64,000 nt of DNA from Mesorhizobium opportunistum WSM2075 (GTDB taxonomy: Bacteria > Pseudomonadota > Alphaproteobacteria > Rhizobiales > Rhizobiaceae). Below are positions 10,140 through 23,176 of this stretch, piece by piece. The first letter of the stretch is position 1; every line of letters starts with the position of its first letter. The notes under the pieces are model-generated. The model was given only the letters and a program-made list of their open reading frames with translations, was not told where the DNA came from and did no database searches. The position numbers and the translations under genes are program-made. The stretch covers positions 5,584,001 through 5,648,000 of the forward strand of contig NC_015675.1 of assembly GCF_000176035.2 (NCBI RefSeq), given 5' to 3'.

Positions 10140-11021
10140 CTACCCCTCCGAAAGATCGGCGACACGCCGGCGCAGATAGGCCGCGTATTCGTTCTTTCCC
10201 AGGCGGGTCGCGCGCTCCAGCACCTTGTCCGCCGTCAGCCAGCCCTGTTCGAAAGCGATTTCCTCGGGACAGGCGACTTTGATGCCTTGTCGATGTTCAA
10301 TCGTCCGCACGAAGGAAGAGGCATCGTTCAGACTGTCATGAGTCCCAGTGTCGAGCCAGGCATAGCCACGGCCCAATCGGTGCACATGCAGCAGGCCGCG
10401 ATCGAGGTAGGCATTGTTGACTGCCGTGATTTCCAACTCGCCTCGGGCCGAAGGGCGGATGGTCGAAGCGATATCGACGACAGTGTTGTCGTAAAAATAT
10501 AGCCCGGTAACGGCCCAATTGGATTTCGGCTTTTGCGGTTTTTCCTCGATCGTGAGCGCGGTTCCGGTGGTCTTGTCGAAAGAAACAACGCCATACCGTT
10601 CAGGATCCTCGACATGATAGGCGAAGACCGAGGCGCCCTTGTCGCGCGAAGCGGCGGCGCGGCAAAGCTGCGACAGCCCGTCGCCAAAATAGATGTTGTC
10701 GCCCAGGATCATCGAGACGCTGTCCTTGCCAATGAACTCGCGACCGATGATGAAAGCTTCCGCAAGCCCATTGGGTTGCGGCTGCTCCGCATAGGAGATA
10801 TCCAGCCCAAACTCCGATCCGTCACCGAGCAATTCCCGGAAAACAGGGAGGTCCCGTGGCGTTGAAATAACCAAGATTTCCCGAATTCCCGCGAGCATCA
10901 GCACGCTCAGCGGATAGTAGATCATCGGTTTGTCGTATACCGGAAGAATTTGTTTGGAGATTGCCAAAGTCAGCGGATAAAGGCGCGTTCCACTACCTCC
11001 CGCAAGGATAATTCCTTTCAA
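10140..11021 (-). CDS. rfbA: Glucose-1-phosphate thymidylyltransferase
   Basis: Makes dTDP-glucose from glucose-1-phosphate and dTTP. The nucleotidyltransferase signature [16 protein letters not shown] starts at residue 3. Further family motifs are [24 protein letters not shown] and [13 protein letters not shown]. The TTG at 11021 is chosen: it gives a 293-residue protein of the usual RfbA length and has a GGGAGAG ribosome-binding site six bases upstream. A longer frame from an upstream ATG would add about 35 residues with no homology and would run into the preceding gene. Confidence 0.95.
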   Translation of the reverse strand: MKGIILAGGSGTRLYPLTLAISKQILPVYDKPMIYYPLSVLMLAGIREILVISTPRDLPVFRELLGDGSEFGLDISYAEQPQPNGLAEAFIIGREFIGKDSVSMILGDNIYFGDGLSQLCRAAASRDKGASVFAYHVEDPERYGVVSFDKTTGTALTIEEKPQKPKSNWAVTGLYFYDNTVVDIASTIRPSARGELEITAVNNAYLDRGLLHVHRLGRGYAWLDTGTHDSLNDASSFVRTIEHRQGIKVACPEEIAFEQGWLTADKVLERATRLGKNEYAAYLRRRVADLSEG

Positions 11022-11103
11022 GAAGCTCTCCCTGACATAGCCTACTCCCCTCGGCAGCAGCGGTAGCCACACTACACCTTGAGAAAGCTGCCTCCTGCGC
11101 GGC

Positions 11104-12138
11104 TTATATCCTGGACTCGTTACCAAAATACGCCAGATACCATTCCACGAACCGCCCTACGCCTTCCGATACGGACGTTCCAGGGCGGTAGCCGACGGCC
11201 TGTTGCAGCGCCGAGGTGTCGGCAAAAGTGTCGGGCACGTCGCCTGCCTGCAGCGGCAAGAATTCGACGATGGCCTTGCGGCCAAGCGCGTTTTCCAGCG
11301 CTTCGACATAGGCGGCCAGCTTCACCGGGTTGTTGTTGCCGATGTTGAAGATGCGCCAGGGCGCGCTGCTCGTCGCCGGGTCCGGATGGCCGGAATCCCA
11401 GGCAGGGTTGGCCGCGGCGGGGCTGTCGCTGGCGCGGACCACGCCTTCGGCAATGTCCTCGACATAGGTGAAGTCGCGCGTGTGATTGCCGTTGTTGAAC
11501 AGCTTGACCGGCTCGCCCGCCAGGATGCTCCTGGTGAACAGGAACAGCGCCATGTCGGGACGGCCCCAGGGACCGTATACGGTGAAAAAGCGCAAACCAG
11601 TGGTCGGCAGCCCGAACAGGTGGCTGTAGCTGTGCGCCATCAGCTCGTTGGCGCGCTTGGTCGCGGCGTAGAACTGCAGCGGGTGGTCGGCCGGGCGATG
11701 CTCGGAAAACGGCATGTCGGTGTTGGCGCCGTAAACGCTCGAGGTGCTGGCATAGGTCAGGTGCCCGACACGGCTGTGGCGGCAGGCCTCGAGCATGTTG
11801 GTGAAAGCGACGATGTTGCTTTCGACGTAGGCGCGCGGATTTTCCAGGCTGTAGCGCACCCCGGCCTGGGCGGCGAGATGGATTACCCGGTCGAAGGCGT
11901 GTTCGGCAAAGCAGCCGTCAACCACGGTCCTGTCGGCGAGATTGCCGTGGATGAAATGATAGCCGGCATTGGTGCTTCGGCTCGCCTCGGCCAGAAGCCG
12001 CAGCCGCGCCTGCTTGAGGCGCGGATCGTAATAGTCGTTGATGCTGTCGACGCCGACGACCTCGTCGCCGCGCTCCAGGAGCCGCCTGGCGACATGATAG
12101 CCTATGAAGCCGGCGGCGCCGGTGACCAGAACCTTCAT
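11104..12138 (-). CDS. UDP-glucuronate 4-epimerase-like SDR (LpsL/CapI type)
   Basis: A 344-residue extended SDR with the N-terminal [25 protein letters not shown] block and the [10 protein letters not shown] motif that marks the UDP-glucuronate/UDP-GlcNAc(A) 4-epimerase branch (S. meliloti LpsL, CapI). [10 protein letters not shown] and the YAATKRANE catalytic motif follow. It would supply UDP-galacturonate or a related 4-epimer for LPS core or capsule. First gene of the minus-strand rfb run, 82 bases before rfbA. Confidence 0.88.
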   Translation of the reverse strand: MKVLVTGAAGFIGYHVARRLLERGDEVVGVDSINDYYDPRLKQARLRLLAEASRSTNAGYHFIHGNLADRTVVDGCFAEHAFDRVIHLAAQAGVRYSLENPRAYVESNIVAFTNMLEACRHSRVGHLTYASTSSVYGANTDMPFSEHRPADHPLQFYAATKRANELMAHSYSHLFGLPTTGLRFFTVYGPWGRPDMALFLFTRSILAGEPVKLFNNGNHTRDFTYVEDIAEGVVRASDSPAAANPAWDSGHPDPATSSAPWRIFNIGNNNPVKLAAYVEALENALGRKAIVEFLPLQAGDVPDTFADTSALQQAVGYRPGTSVSEGVGRFVEWYLAYFGNESRI

Positions 12139-12201
12139 CAGAAGCGACCGTCTCCGGGAGTGGACCCCTGACGTCTATGGCATACCGGCTTGCTGCGGGG
12201 C

Positions 12202-12804
12202 TCAGGAGCGCTTCAGCAGCGACCAGACGGCCGGCACCAGGCTCGCCGCGAGCGCAACCTTGATCAGGTCGCCGACGATAAACGGCACGACGCCGAACTG
12301 CCAGGACTTCTCCGGACCGATGAGCATCGCCAGCCAGGCGAAGCCCATTGCCATCATCACGACTTCGGCAACCAACATCGCATTGACAAGCTTGATCGGA
12401 TGGCGATCCCAGCCGCGATCGGCGGCCCAGCCGACAATAGCGGCCATGACGACGAAGCCAGCGAGATAGCCGCCGGTCGGCCCGACCATATAGGCAATGC
12501 CGATACCCTTCTCCGGCGTGCCCTGGAAGACCGGGAAGCCCATCGCGCCCTCCGCCATATAGAGCAGCAGGGTGGCAACGCCGAGACGCATGCCGAAGGC
12601 GGCGGCGATCAGGAAGACGGCAAGCGTCTGCATCGAGATATCGACAGGACCCAGGACCACCCTGGTCTTGGCGGACAGCGTCAGCAGCAGCGTTCCGGCA
12701 ATCGCCAGGAGAAGCTGCGTTGCCAGTCGCGCCGCGCCTTCTTGCGGCAGAGCCAGAGAAACAAGCGGGCGCATCGTCGTTGCAGTTGCCATGGTCTTCC
12801 CCAA
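12202..12804 (-). CDS. bioY: Biotin transporter BioY (ECF S component)
   Basis: A 200-residue protein with about six hydrophobic helices matching the BioY family: a GPVDISMQTLAVFLIAAAFG segment and the conserved MVGPTGGYLAGF motif. It binds biotin in the inner membrane and works alone or with a shared ECF AT module, which is not in this window. An ATG four codons later (12792) is an equally good start. The upstream region shared with the MBL-fold gene holds overlapping inverted repeats. Confidence 0.93.
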   Translation of the reverse strand: MGKTMATATTMRPLVSLALPQEGAARLATQLLLAIAGTLLLTLSAKTRVVLGPVDISMQTLAVFLIAAAFGMRLGVATLLLYMAEGAMGFPVFQGTPEKGIGIAYMVGPTGGYLAGFVVMAAIVGWAADRGWDRHPIKLVNAMLVAEVVMMAMGFAWLAMLIGPEKSWQFGVVPFIVGDLIKVALAASLVPAVWSLLKRS

Positions 12805-12886
12805 TCCGATTTGTCGCGATCCAGCAATCGCGGTCTCAGCGTTTTCCTATATTGGCTTGCGTGCTATGCGGCAATCGGTTTTGCCG

Positions 12887-12927
12887 TTCCTGGAACAAAG
12901 TGCCTACATTGTTCCAGGAAACAATGT
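12887..12927. repeat. Two overlapping perfect inverted repeats in the bioY / MBL-hydrolase divergent promoter
   Basis: TTCCTGGAACAA (12887-12898) is matched by its exact reverse complement TTGTTCCAGGAA (12909-12920). The second arm also lies inside another dyad, ACATTGTT (12906-12913) with AACAATGT (12920-12927). The first arm is itself a palindrome, GTTCCTGGAAC. The arrangement suggests a tandem operator or two mutually exclusive hairpins. Its regulator is unknown. Confidence 0.55.
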
Positions 12928-12978
12928 GCCCGACATGGTCGAAAAGGCTTGCTTCGAAAAGACATGGTTCGAAAAGAC

Positions 12979-13884
12979 ATGGCTCTCAAATTCGATACCA
13001 GTTTCGATCCCGGCTACGGTCACGGGATAGACGTGGCAGCCGACGTGCGGCGCATCACGGCCCGAAATCCGAGCCCGTTTACCTTTCACGGCACAAACTC
13101 CTACATCGTCGGGCGCGAGACGCTGGCGGTCATCGACCCCGGGCCGGATGACGAGGCGCATCTGCAGACCTTGCTCGACGTGATCGCCGGCAGGCCGGTC
13201 AGCCATATCTTCGTCAGCCATACGCATCGTGACCATTCACCGCTGGCGACGCGGCTGAAAGAGCGCACCGGCGCCGCCGTGCTGGCGGAGGGCCCGCATC
13301 GGCCGGCAAGGCCGTTGCACACCGGCGAAACCAATGCGCTCGATGCCAGCGCCGACACTGCTTTCGTTCCCGACATCGCGCTGCCTGACGGGGCGTTGGT
13401 CGCCGGCGACGGCTGGGCGATCCGGACGGTTCTGACCCCCGGCCACACCGCCAATCACGCGGCATTCGCGCTGGAGGGAACTGGCATCCTGTTCTCGGCC
13501 GATCATGTCATGGCATGGGCGACGTCCATCGTCGCGCCGCCGGACGGGGCAATGGCCGATTACATGGCGTCGCTGGACCGGCTGATCGAGCGCGGCGATC
13601 GCCTGCTGCTGCCTGGCCATGGCGGACCAGTGACGGCGCCGCGCAATTTCATGCGCGGGCTGAAGACGCATCGCAAGATGCGCGAACGAGCCATACTGGA
13701 GCGGGTCAGGGCCGGTGACCGGACGATCCCCGACATGGTCAAGGCAATCTACAGGGATACCGATCCACGGCTGCACGGCGCTGCCGGGCTATCGGTGCTT
13801 GCCCATCTCGAGGACTTGGTGGCACGCGGCATGGTGTCGACCGACGCAGCCCCCGCCATCGACGGTATTTTCGCGCCTGCCTGA
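12979..13884 (+). CDS. MBL-fold metallohydrolase
   Basis: A 301-residue metallo-beta-lactamase-fold protein related to the LACTB2/RNase-Z-like group. The metal motif SHTHRDHSP is near residue 80. Downstream ligands are seen in LTPGHTANH and in LFSADHVM, and LLPGHGGPV closes the core. The C-terminal third is a winged-helix-like region (AGLSVLAHLEDLVARGMV). ATG at 12979 is preferred; an in-frame ATG at 12964 would add five residues. The short repeat TTCGAAAAGACATGG occurs twice around the start. The substrate cannot be inferred. Confidence 0.88.
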   Translation: MALKFDTSFDPGYGHGIDVAADVRRITARNPSPFTFHGTNSYIVGRETLAVIDPGPDDEAHLQTLLDVIAGRPVSHIFVSHTHRDHSPLATRLKERTGAAVLAEGPHRPARPLHTGETNALDASADTAFVPDIALPDGALVAGDGWAIRTVLTPGHTANHAAFALEGTGILFSADHVMAWATSIVAPPDGAMADYMASLDRLIERGDRLLLPGHGGPVTAPRNFMRGLKTHRKMRERAILERVRAGDRTIPDMVKAIYRDTDPRLHGAAGLSVLAHLEDLVARGMVSTDAAPAIDGIFAPA

Positions 13885-13926
13885 TAGGCTTCCCCGGACG
13901 CAAACGCACTATCCGCGGGAAACCGA

Positions 13927-14712
13927 CTATTCGGCCGGAGCCGCGCCGACCTGGCCGGCGACTTCCTGATCGAGTTCCGCCAGGAAATCGGTGACGCGCG
14001 CGGCATTGTCGCCAAGGTCGTAGCGGCCGTAACGCGACGCCGACCGCATGTCGACGATGATCGTGTCCCCATCATCCGCCACGCGGATCGCCACGTCGGC
14101 CGGAAGGCCGAGCACGAAGCTCGAGGCAACGGCTGTGATGGTAACCTCGCTCTGCCCGGCGAGGTCGGGGTATGGCTGGGAAAGGTCCCAGCCGCGCCTG
14201 TCGAGCACGGTTTCGACGGCGTTGACGATGGTCTCGAAGGGCAGGTCGTAGCTGCGCGCGGTGACAAGCGGATAGCTGTCGGTCTGCAGCCGCTGTTCGC
14301 CCGGCGTCGGCGGGGAGAGCACGTTCATGTCCTTCGTTCGGTCGCTGATGTCGAGCGCCGGCGGTTCCTCGAAATCGGTCGAGATATCCCTGAGCGGCGG
14401 ATAGATCGTGGCCCAGTACACGGCAACGCCGTAGGGGACCAGCACCAACAGGGCCAGCACGACGCCGACGGTCAGGTCGCGGCCGCCGCGGTCACCGAAA
14501 TTCCACAGCCTCGAAAAGGCAAAGGCGGCGAACAATAGCGCCAGCGCCGCCAGCAGCGCGACAATGCCCAGCACCCACAGGAACACCGGCGTTTCGACAA
14601 GGCCGAAGCGATGGCCGACATAGTCGGTCAGCAAAAGCACCGCCGAAAATGCGGCCGTGCGCCGCGACCAGCCGGCCGCCTTCGACGTTTGCCGTTCGGG
14701 AATACTAACCAT
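13927..14712 (-). CDS. DUF1499 domain membrane protein
   Basis: A 261-residue protein with three N-terminal hydrophobic helices in the first 115 residues and a C-terminal DUF1499 domain, with blocks such as [13 protein letters not shown] and [17 protein letters not shown]1499 proteins are widespread in alphaproteobacteria and of unknown function. It is convergent with the MBL-fold gene 42 bases away. Confidence 0.8.
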   Translation of the reverse strand: MVSIPERQTSKAAGWSRRTAAFSAVLLLTDYVGHRFGLVETPVFLWVLGIVALLAALALLFAAFAFSRLWNFGDRGGRDLTVGVVLALLVLVPYGVAVYWATIYPPLRDISTDFEEPPALDISDRTKDMNVLSPPTPGEQRLQTDSYPLVTARSYDLPFETIVNAVETVLDRRGWDLSQPYPDLAGQSEVTITAVASSFVLGLPADVAIRVADDGDTIIVDMRSASRYGRYDLGDNAARVTDFLAELDQEVAGQVGAAPAE

Positions 14713-14793
14713 TGTCTTCTGCGACGCCCCAACCCGGACCGAGGTCTAGTGCCTTTTCGCGGCGGCTTGAAGCCGAAACATGCAACATCCCCG

Positions 14794-16422
<1,629 letters not shown>

Positions 16423-16744
16423 CCGTTCCTCCTCCCTCGCGCATTTTGCGTCGTAGCTTTGGCGCATTGTGAAGCGAACCGGCGGATTGTCCAGTCACCC
16501 GCTTGCGCGGCTAACGAATTTCGGTGTCCGTGCCGTAACGGCAAGCGGTTGAATTCCGGCATGTTTTGGATTTCGGCCTGCTGACCCCTCATGCCACCGA
16601 GATGGCAGGAGGGTCCAAATCACCGCCGTGACGGCAGTCTCCTACCTCCGAAATCACCGGGAAATCCGCCACAATCCGGCCATCGTCGGCGTTAAGTTTC
16701 GTTAACGGGCAAAGGGGTGCGATTGGCGACTGAAAGAGGTTCGC

Positions 16745-17101
16745 ATGGACGCGCAACTCGAGGACAAGGCTCTGGAGAGCACACTTGCCGAAAGCCTGGC
16801 CGATTTGGTGCCGGACGAGAAGACTGTTTCCGAGGACGAATTTGTTGAAGTTGTCGGCGGCGCGCTCGAAGCGGTCGGCGGCACGCTGCTGTTCAAGATG
16901 TGTGTCGAAAGCGGAGGCGAAGGCCAGCATGTCGCGGCGGCATCCGTCGGCGACGGCGGCAATCGCCAGTTCCTGCTGCTCACCCTGCCGACCGGCGGCG
17001 GCTCGCTGAAGGTCGAGACCGTTTCGAGAAGCAGCAACCCGGTGGCGGGCATCGCAGCCGCCTATGCCGGACTGATGGACGCATTCAGAACCGCCGCCTG
17101 A
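16745..17101 (+). CDS. Small conserved-looking hypothetical protein
   Basis: An acidic 118-residue protein with no signal peptide or membrane segment. It has a Gly/Val-rich central part and an Ala-rich C-terminal helix (GIAAAYAGLMDAFRTAA). An AAAGAGG sequence precedes the ATG. Codon use matches its neighbours, which supports a real gene. No family is recognised. Confidence 0.65.
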   Translation: MDAQLEDKALESTLAESLADLVPDEKTVSEDEFVEVVGGALEAVGGTLLFKMCVESGGEGQHVAAASVGDGGNRQFLLLTLPTGGGSLKVETVSRSSNPVAGIAAAYAGLMDAFRTAA

Positions 17102-17232
17102 ATCCTCGGCTGACACTCGAAAGCGCTATAGCGCCACGCCTCGGCGATTGGCGCCGGTTTTCGTGATGCGAACGGACCTTGCGCAATGGCTGTGCCCGCC
17201 ACATTTTAGGGAGCCAGGTAAGGAGAACCAGC

Positions 17233-17622
17233 ATGGACAAGATCGCCAACCCTGCCCCCGGCTTCCAGCGCAATCCCGACAAGATCATCACCATCGAGCC
17301 CTATGCCGGCACCGTTACCGTCCGCGCCGGCGATACGGTCATCGCATCGTCCACGAGGGCCAAGGTGCTGACCGAGGCCCCCTACCCCGCAGCCTTCTAC
17401 ATTCCGTTCGCCGACATCGATTTCGACAAGCTCACCGGCACGGAGCACTCCACCCATTGTCCCTACAAGGGCGATGCCAGTTATTGGAGCGTGCTGCCGG
17501 CCGGCGAGGCGGGCAAGGACGCGATGTGGGCCTATCGGCATCCGTTCGACGAAATGACCGACATCCGCGATCACGGGGCGTTCTACGCCAGCAAGGTCAC
17601 CATCGAAGCCAAGCCTAGCTGA
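17233..17622 (+). CDS. DUF427 domain protein
   Basis: A 129-residue protein of the DUF427 (nucleotidyltransferase-like, beta-rich) family, recognised by the TVRAGDTVIASS strand and the HSTHCPYKGDASYW motif. The ATG at 17233 has an AGGAGAA ribosome-binding site seven bases upstream. An upstream ATG at 17179 is less likely. DUF427 proteins are common soluble proteins of unknown function. Confidence 0.88.
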   Translation: MDKIANPAPGFQRNPDKIITIEPYAGTVTVRAGDTVIASSTRAKVLTEAPYPAAFYIPFADIDFDKLTGTEHSTHCPYKGDASYWSVLPAGEAGKDAMWAYRHPFDEMTDIRDHGAFYASKVTIEAKPS

Positions 17623-17698
17623 GTTCTTCGACTTGAAGGCACTCAGGGTGGGTTGAGATTTGAGGGCGGGCCGATCACCACCCAATATCGACGCACCC

Positions 17699-18442
17699 TC
17701 AGTCGGTGGTGCCGTTGTTGCCCATGCCATCGGCATCGTCGAGACGTACGAAGGTCATGCCTTTGCCCTTGAGCGCCAACAGGCCCTGCACCACGCCTTC
17801 GCCGGCGGCATGGGTCGGCTGATTGATGTGCGAGATGATGACGTCGCCATCTTTGGCCGCGGCGATGCGCCTGGCGGTTTCCTTGGCACCCAGCAATGAG
17901 CCGCCATCGCCATTGATCGAGAAGCCGGCGATCTTGAAGCCAAGCTTGCGGATCATCGCGATGGCCGAGGGACTGTACTCGGCCGTTGCGCCCCGGAACC
18001 ATTTCGGAGCCGGTTCACCCGTCTTGGCCAATGCGGCGGCACCCGATTCGACCTCGGCCAGCACCGCTTCGGGGCTGCCGGCGCTGCGTATGCCATAAAT
18101 CTTCTGCGGCGTGTCGACCGCCGGAATATGATGGCCGCCGTGATTTTCCAGTTCGAACAGGTCGGGATGCGCGTGCATGATCGCGACGGCCGCGGCATTG
18201 CGCTTCAGCCAGATGCCGGTGACGAAAATGGTGGCGGGGATCTTGTTTTCCACCAGCGCCGAAAGGATCCGTGTGTCGGTTTGTCCGCCGCAGGCATCGA
18301 GCGTCAGCGCGACCCGGCCGGCCCCGCTTTCGGCAGGCTTTATATGCAGCGTGGGCTCGACCAGCGGCACGGCGTGAGCGCTGGACACTACCGCCAGCGA
18401 CATGGCGATCATGCAGAGATGTTTTTGCGGCAGATGCATCAA
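17699..18442 (-). CDS. Secreted polysaccharide deacetylase-family protein
   Basis: A 247-residue protein with an N-terminal signal peptide (cleavage after SSAHA) and a NodB-homology domain. The usual TFDDG metal motif is replaced by LTLDACGG, and the His pair motif is seen as ENHGGHHIP. The C-terminal DVIISHINQPTHAAGEG matches the last motif of the family. It probably acts on an envelope polysaccharide in the periplasm. The altered first motif, with a single Asp followed by Ala, leaves catalytic activity uncertain, although this TLDAC variant recurs as a subfamily. Confidence 0.85.
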   Translation of the reverse strand: MMHLPQKHLCMIAMSLAVVSSAHAVPLVEPTLHIKPAESGAGRVALTLDACGGQTDTRILSALVENKIPATIFVTGIWLKRNAAAVAIMHAHPDLFELENHGGHHIPAVDTPQKIYGIRSAGSPEAVLAEVESGAAALAKTGEPAPKWFRGATAEYSPSAIAMIRKLGFKIAGFSINGDGGSLLGAKETARRIAAAKDGDVIISHINQPTHAAGEGVVQGLLALKGKGMTFVRLDDADGMGNNGTTD

Positions 18443-18471
18443 ACCAATTCCTGATAGGCGATTTCAAGCCG

Positions 18472-18615
18472 CTATCCCAAGGCCCGCATCAAGGCGGAAA
18501 TCGGGACGATGAATAGCAGAAAGATGCCTGACGCGGCAATTTGACCGACCAGTTGGTGAACGAACCCTTCGACGGCGGCCTTGCCGCCGTTAAAGCCCGT
18601 CAGCCCGACATGCAT
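18472..18615 (-). CDS. 47-residue single-pass membrane protein coupled to the glycosyltransferase
   Basis: A micro-gene starting with ATG at 18615, which overlaps the TGA of the upstream family-9 glycosyltransferase as ATGA, the usual sign of translational coupling. It has one hydrophobic segment (IAASGIFLLFIVPISALM) near its C-terminus. No family is recognised. The overlap and the plausible membrane helix are the evidence that it is real. Confidence 0.55.
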   Translation of the reverse strand: MHVGLTGFNGGKAAVEGFVHQLVGQIAASGIFLLFIVPISALMRALG

Positions 18616-19718
18616 CAGACAGCGCGCTCGCGCTTCATCTCGGTGCGCGCGAGCACCTCGCGCACCGCATCGACGACGGGTTTCACCTCCAGGCGCCACA
18701 CGCAGCACGCCTTGCTGGGGTCGGGCCAGCGGCACAGATCCTTGGCCACGCAGTCGCATGGCATCGGCGGCCGAAGCGCGATGCTGGGCACGCCAACAGG
18801 CCCCCAGCGCGACGGATGCGTCAGGCCGAACAGCCCGACAACCGGCGTACCCGCGGCGGCGGCCATGTGCATCGGGCCGCTCTCGTTGCCGAGAAACAGC
18901 CGGGCCTGTTTCAGGACAGCCAGCAAGGTCTCGAGCGACAGCCTACCGACTAGGTCGACGACCGGCGTCGCCGTCCTGGCGAGGATCGGTGCGGTCGCCT
19001 GGCGTTCGCTCGGCCCTCCCACCAGGACGACGCCCAGTCTGGTACCCATTGCAATTTCGTCGATCGCCTCGGCAAACCGTTCCGGCTGCCATTGCCGGCC
19101 CTTGAAACTCGCGCCCGCATGCACGGCGACGAAGGCGTTCGGTCGCAGACGATGCTTGCCCAGAAGCGCCAGGGCTTTCGCCGTCTCGAACAGCGACGGC
19201 TGAAAGCTTGGCACGGTGACGCGCAGATCGACGCCAAGCGCTTCAAGGGGCGAGAGATAGCGATAGACGAAATGATGGCCGCCAAACCCGTACGGCTTGG
19301 CATACAGATTGGCGGGCTGCCGCTCCAGCAGCTTCAGGGGCCTTTCGGGAGGATTGTAGCCGACGCGCGTCTTTGCGTTGACGAACCCGCTCACGATGCG
19401 CGAGGTCTTTGAATCGGTCAGGTCGATCGTCAGGTCGAAGCGGAACCGACGCAGCGCCCGCACCATCGCATAGAGCTCTTTTCCACGCTCCAGCGGGGTG
19501 CCCCGCATGCGGGCCCGCCTGAACGTGACCACCTCGGCGGCGATGCCATGCCCAATCACGAAGCTCTCGAACTGAGCCTCGCAGAGGAACACGATCCTGG
19601 CGCCGGGAAATTCGAGTTGCAGGTTCCTGGCGAGCGTCGAGGCGAGAACGATGTCGCCGATGAACTTCGTCTGAATGACCAGGATCGAGCGGAACGGCGC
19701 GGGTGATATCTGCAACAT
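18615..19718 (-). CDS. Family 9 glycosyltransferase (LPS heptosyltransferase-like)
   Basis: A 367-residue GT9 protein with an ADP-heptose:LPS heptosyltransferase fold. It has the N-terminal ILVIQTKFIGDIVLAS block, the central VAVHAGASFKGRQW motif, and the C-terminal LGNESGPMHMAAAAGTPVVGLFG nucleotide-sugar site. A Cys-rich end (CDCVAKDLCRW, CCV) is common in this subfamily. It acts at the cytoplasmic face of the inner membrane in LPS core assembly. The donor may be heptose or another sugar. Confidence 0.9.
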   Translation of the reverse strand: MLQISPAPFRSILVIQTKFIGDIVLASTLARNLQLEFPGARIVFLCEAQFESFVIGHGIAAEVVTFRRARMRGTPLERGKELYAMVRALRRFRFDLTIDLTDSKTSRIVSGFVNAKTRVGYNPPERPLKLLERQPANLYAKPYGFGGHHFVYRYLSPLEALGVDLRVTVPSFQPSLFETAKALALLGKHRLRPNAFVAVHAGASFKGRQWQPERFAEAIDEIAMGTRLGVVLVGGPSERQATAPILARTATPVVDLVGRLSLETLLAVLKQARLFLGNESGPMHMAAAAGTPVVGLFGLTHPSRWGPVGVPSIALRPPMPCDCVAKDLCRWPDPSKACCVWRLEVKPVVDAVREVLARTEMKRERAV

Positions 19719-19846
19719 TTGATTCCGGAGACAATTGGCGGGCCATCCGCAAATTGGGCAGGAACAATGTCGAGATTACGCAATGCCATCAGCACGTTCG
19801 CGTGAGCTTTCATACAAAACCGTAAGCTTCGATCCGGGCTGGCGTC

Positions 19847-22525
<2,679 letters not shown>

Positions 22526-22750
22526 GCTTGCTCTCCGGTTGCGGGAGATTGGAAAGATTGACGAAACCAATGGTTCCGCCGCGTCCGACCTTGGAGCGAT
22601 ATGATGCTGCAGTGCGAAAGGCAAGGTGCCGGCAAAGTCGTCCGGCCCCTACAATCGATTAAGAAAAAGCGATGTCCAAGGGTGCGGCAAAAAAGACTTG
22701 CCACCTCACTACGCCCCCACTAGAACATAAAGGGAACAAAGGGGTATCCC

Positions 22751-23095
22751 ATGAAACAGGATGGAAAACTCGACTATCTGGAAATGCCGGCGACCGGCGG
22801 GACGCTGGACCGGCTGAAGGGTTTCTACAGTTCCGCCTTCGCCTGGTCGTTCACCGACTACGGGCCGACCTATTCGGCCTTTGCTGAAGGGTGGGACGGA
22901 GGTTTTCAGGCCGAGGCCGAGGAAGCACCGGCCAAGCCCCTGCCCGTGCTCTACAGCAGGGATCTGGAGAAAACCCTGCGCGCCGTGGAAAGTGCCGGCG
23001 GCACGATCGTCAAGCCGATCTTCTCATTCCCCGGCGGCCGGCGTTTCCACTTTGTCGATCCGGCCGGCAACGAGTTGGCAGTGTGGAGCGAATAG
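22751..23095 (+). CDS. VOC-family (glyoxalase/bleomycin resistance-like) protein
   Basis: A 114-residue single VOC domain with the paired beta-alpha-beta-beta-beta modules: YLEMPATGGTLDRLKGFYSSAFAW and a second half ending in FHFVDPAGNELAVW, which is the typical family finish with a Glu metal ligand. Substrate unknown. Strong ATG context after GGGGTATCCC. Last core gene before the tRNA and island. Confidence 0.85.
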   Translation: MKQDGKLDYLEMPATGGTLDRLKGFYSSAFAWSFTDYGPTYSAFAEGWDGGFQAEAEEAPAKPLPVLYSRDLEKTLRAVESAGGTIVKPIFSFPGGRRFHFVDPAGNELAVWSE

Positions 23096-23176
23096 CGCTT
23101 CACATGGTCGGCAGCACCATGCCGTGCAGGGCGTTCTCGGCATCGCTTATAAGCATTGTGCTTTTCGGCTGCTCTG

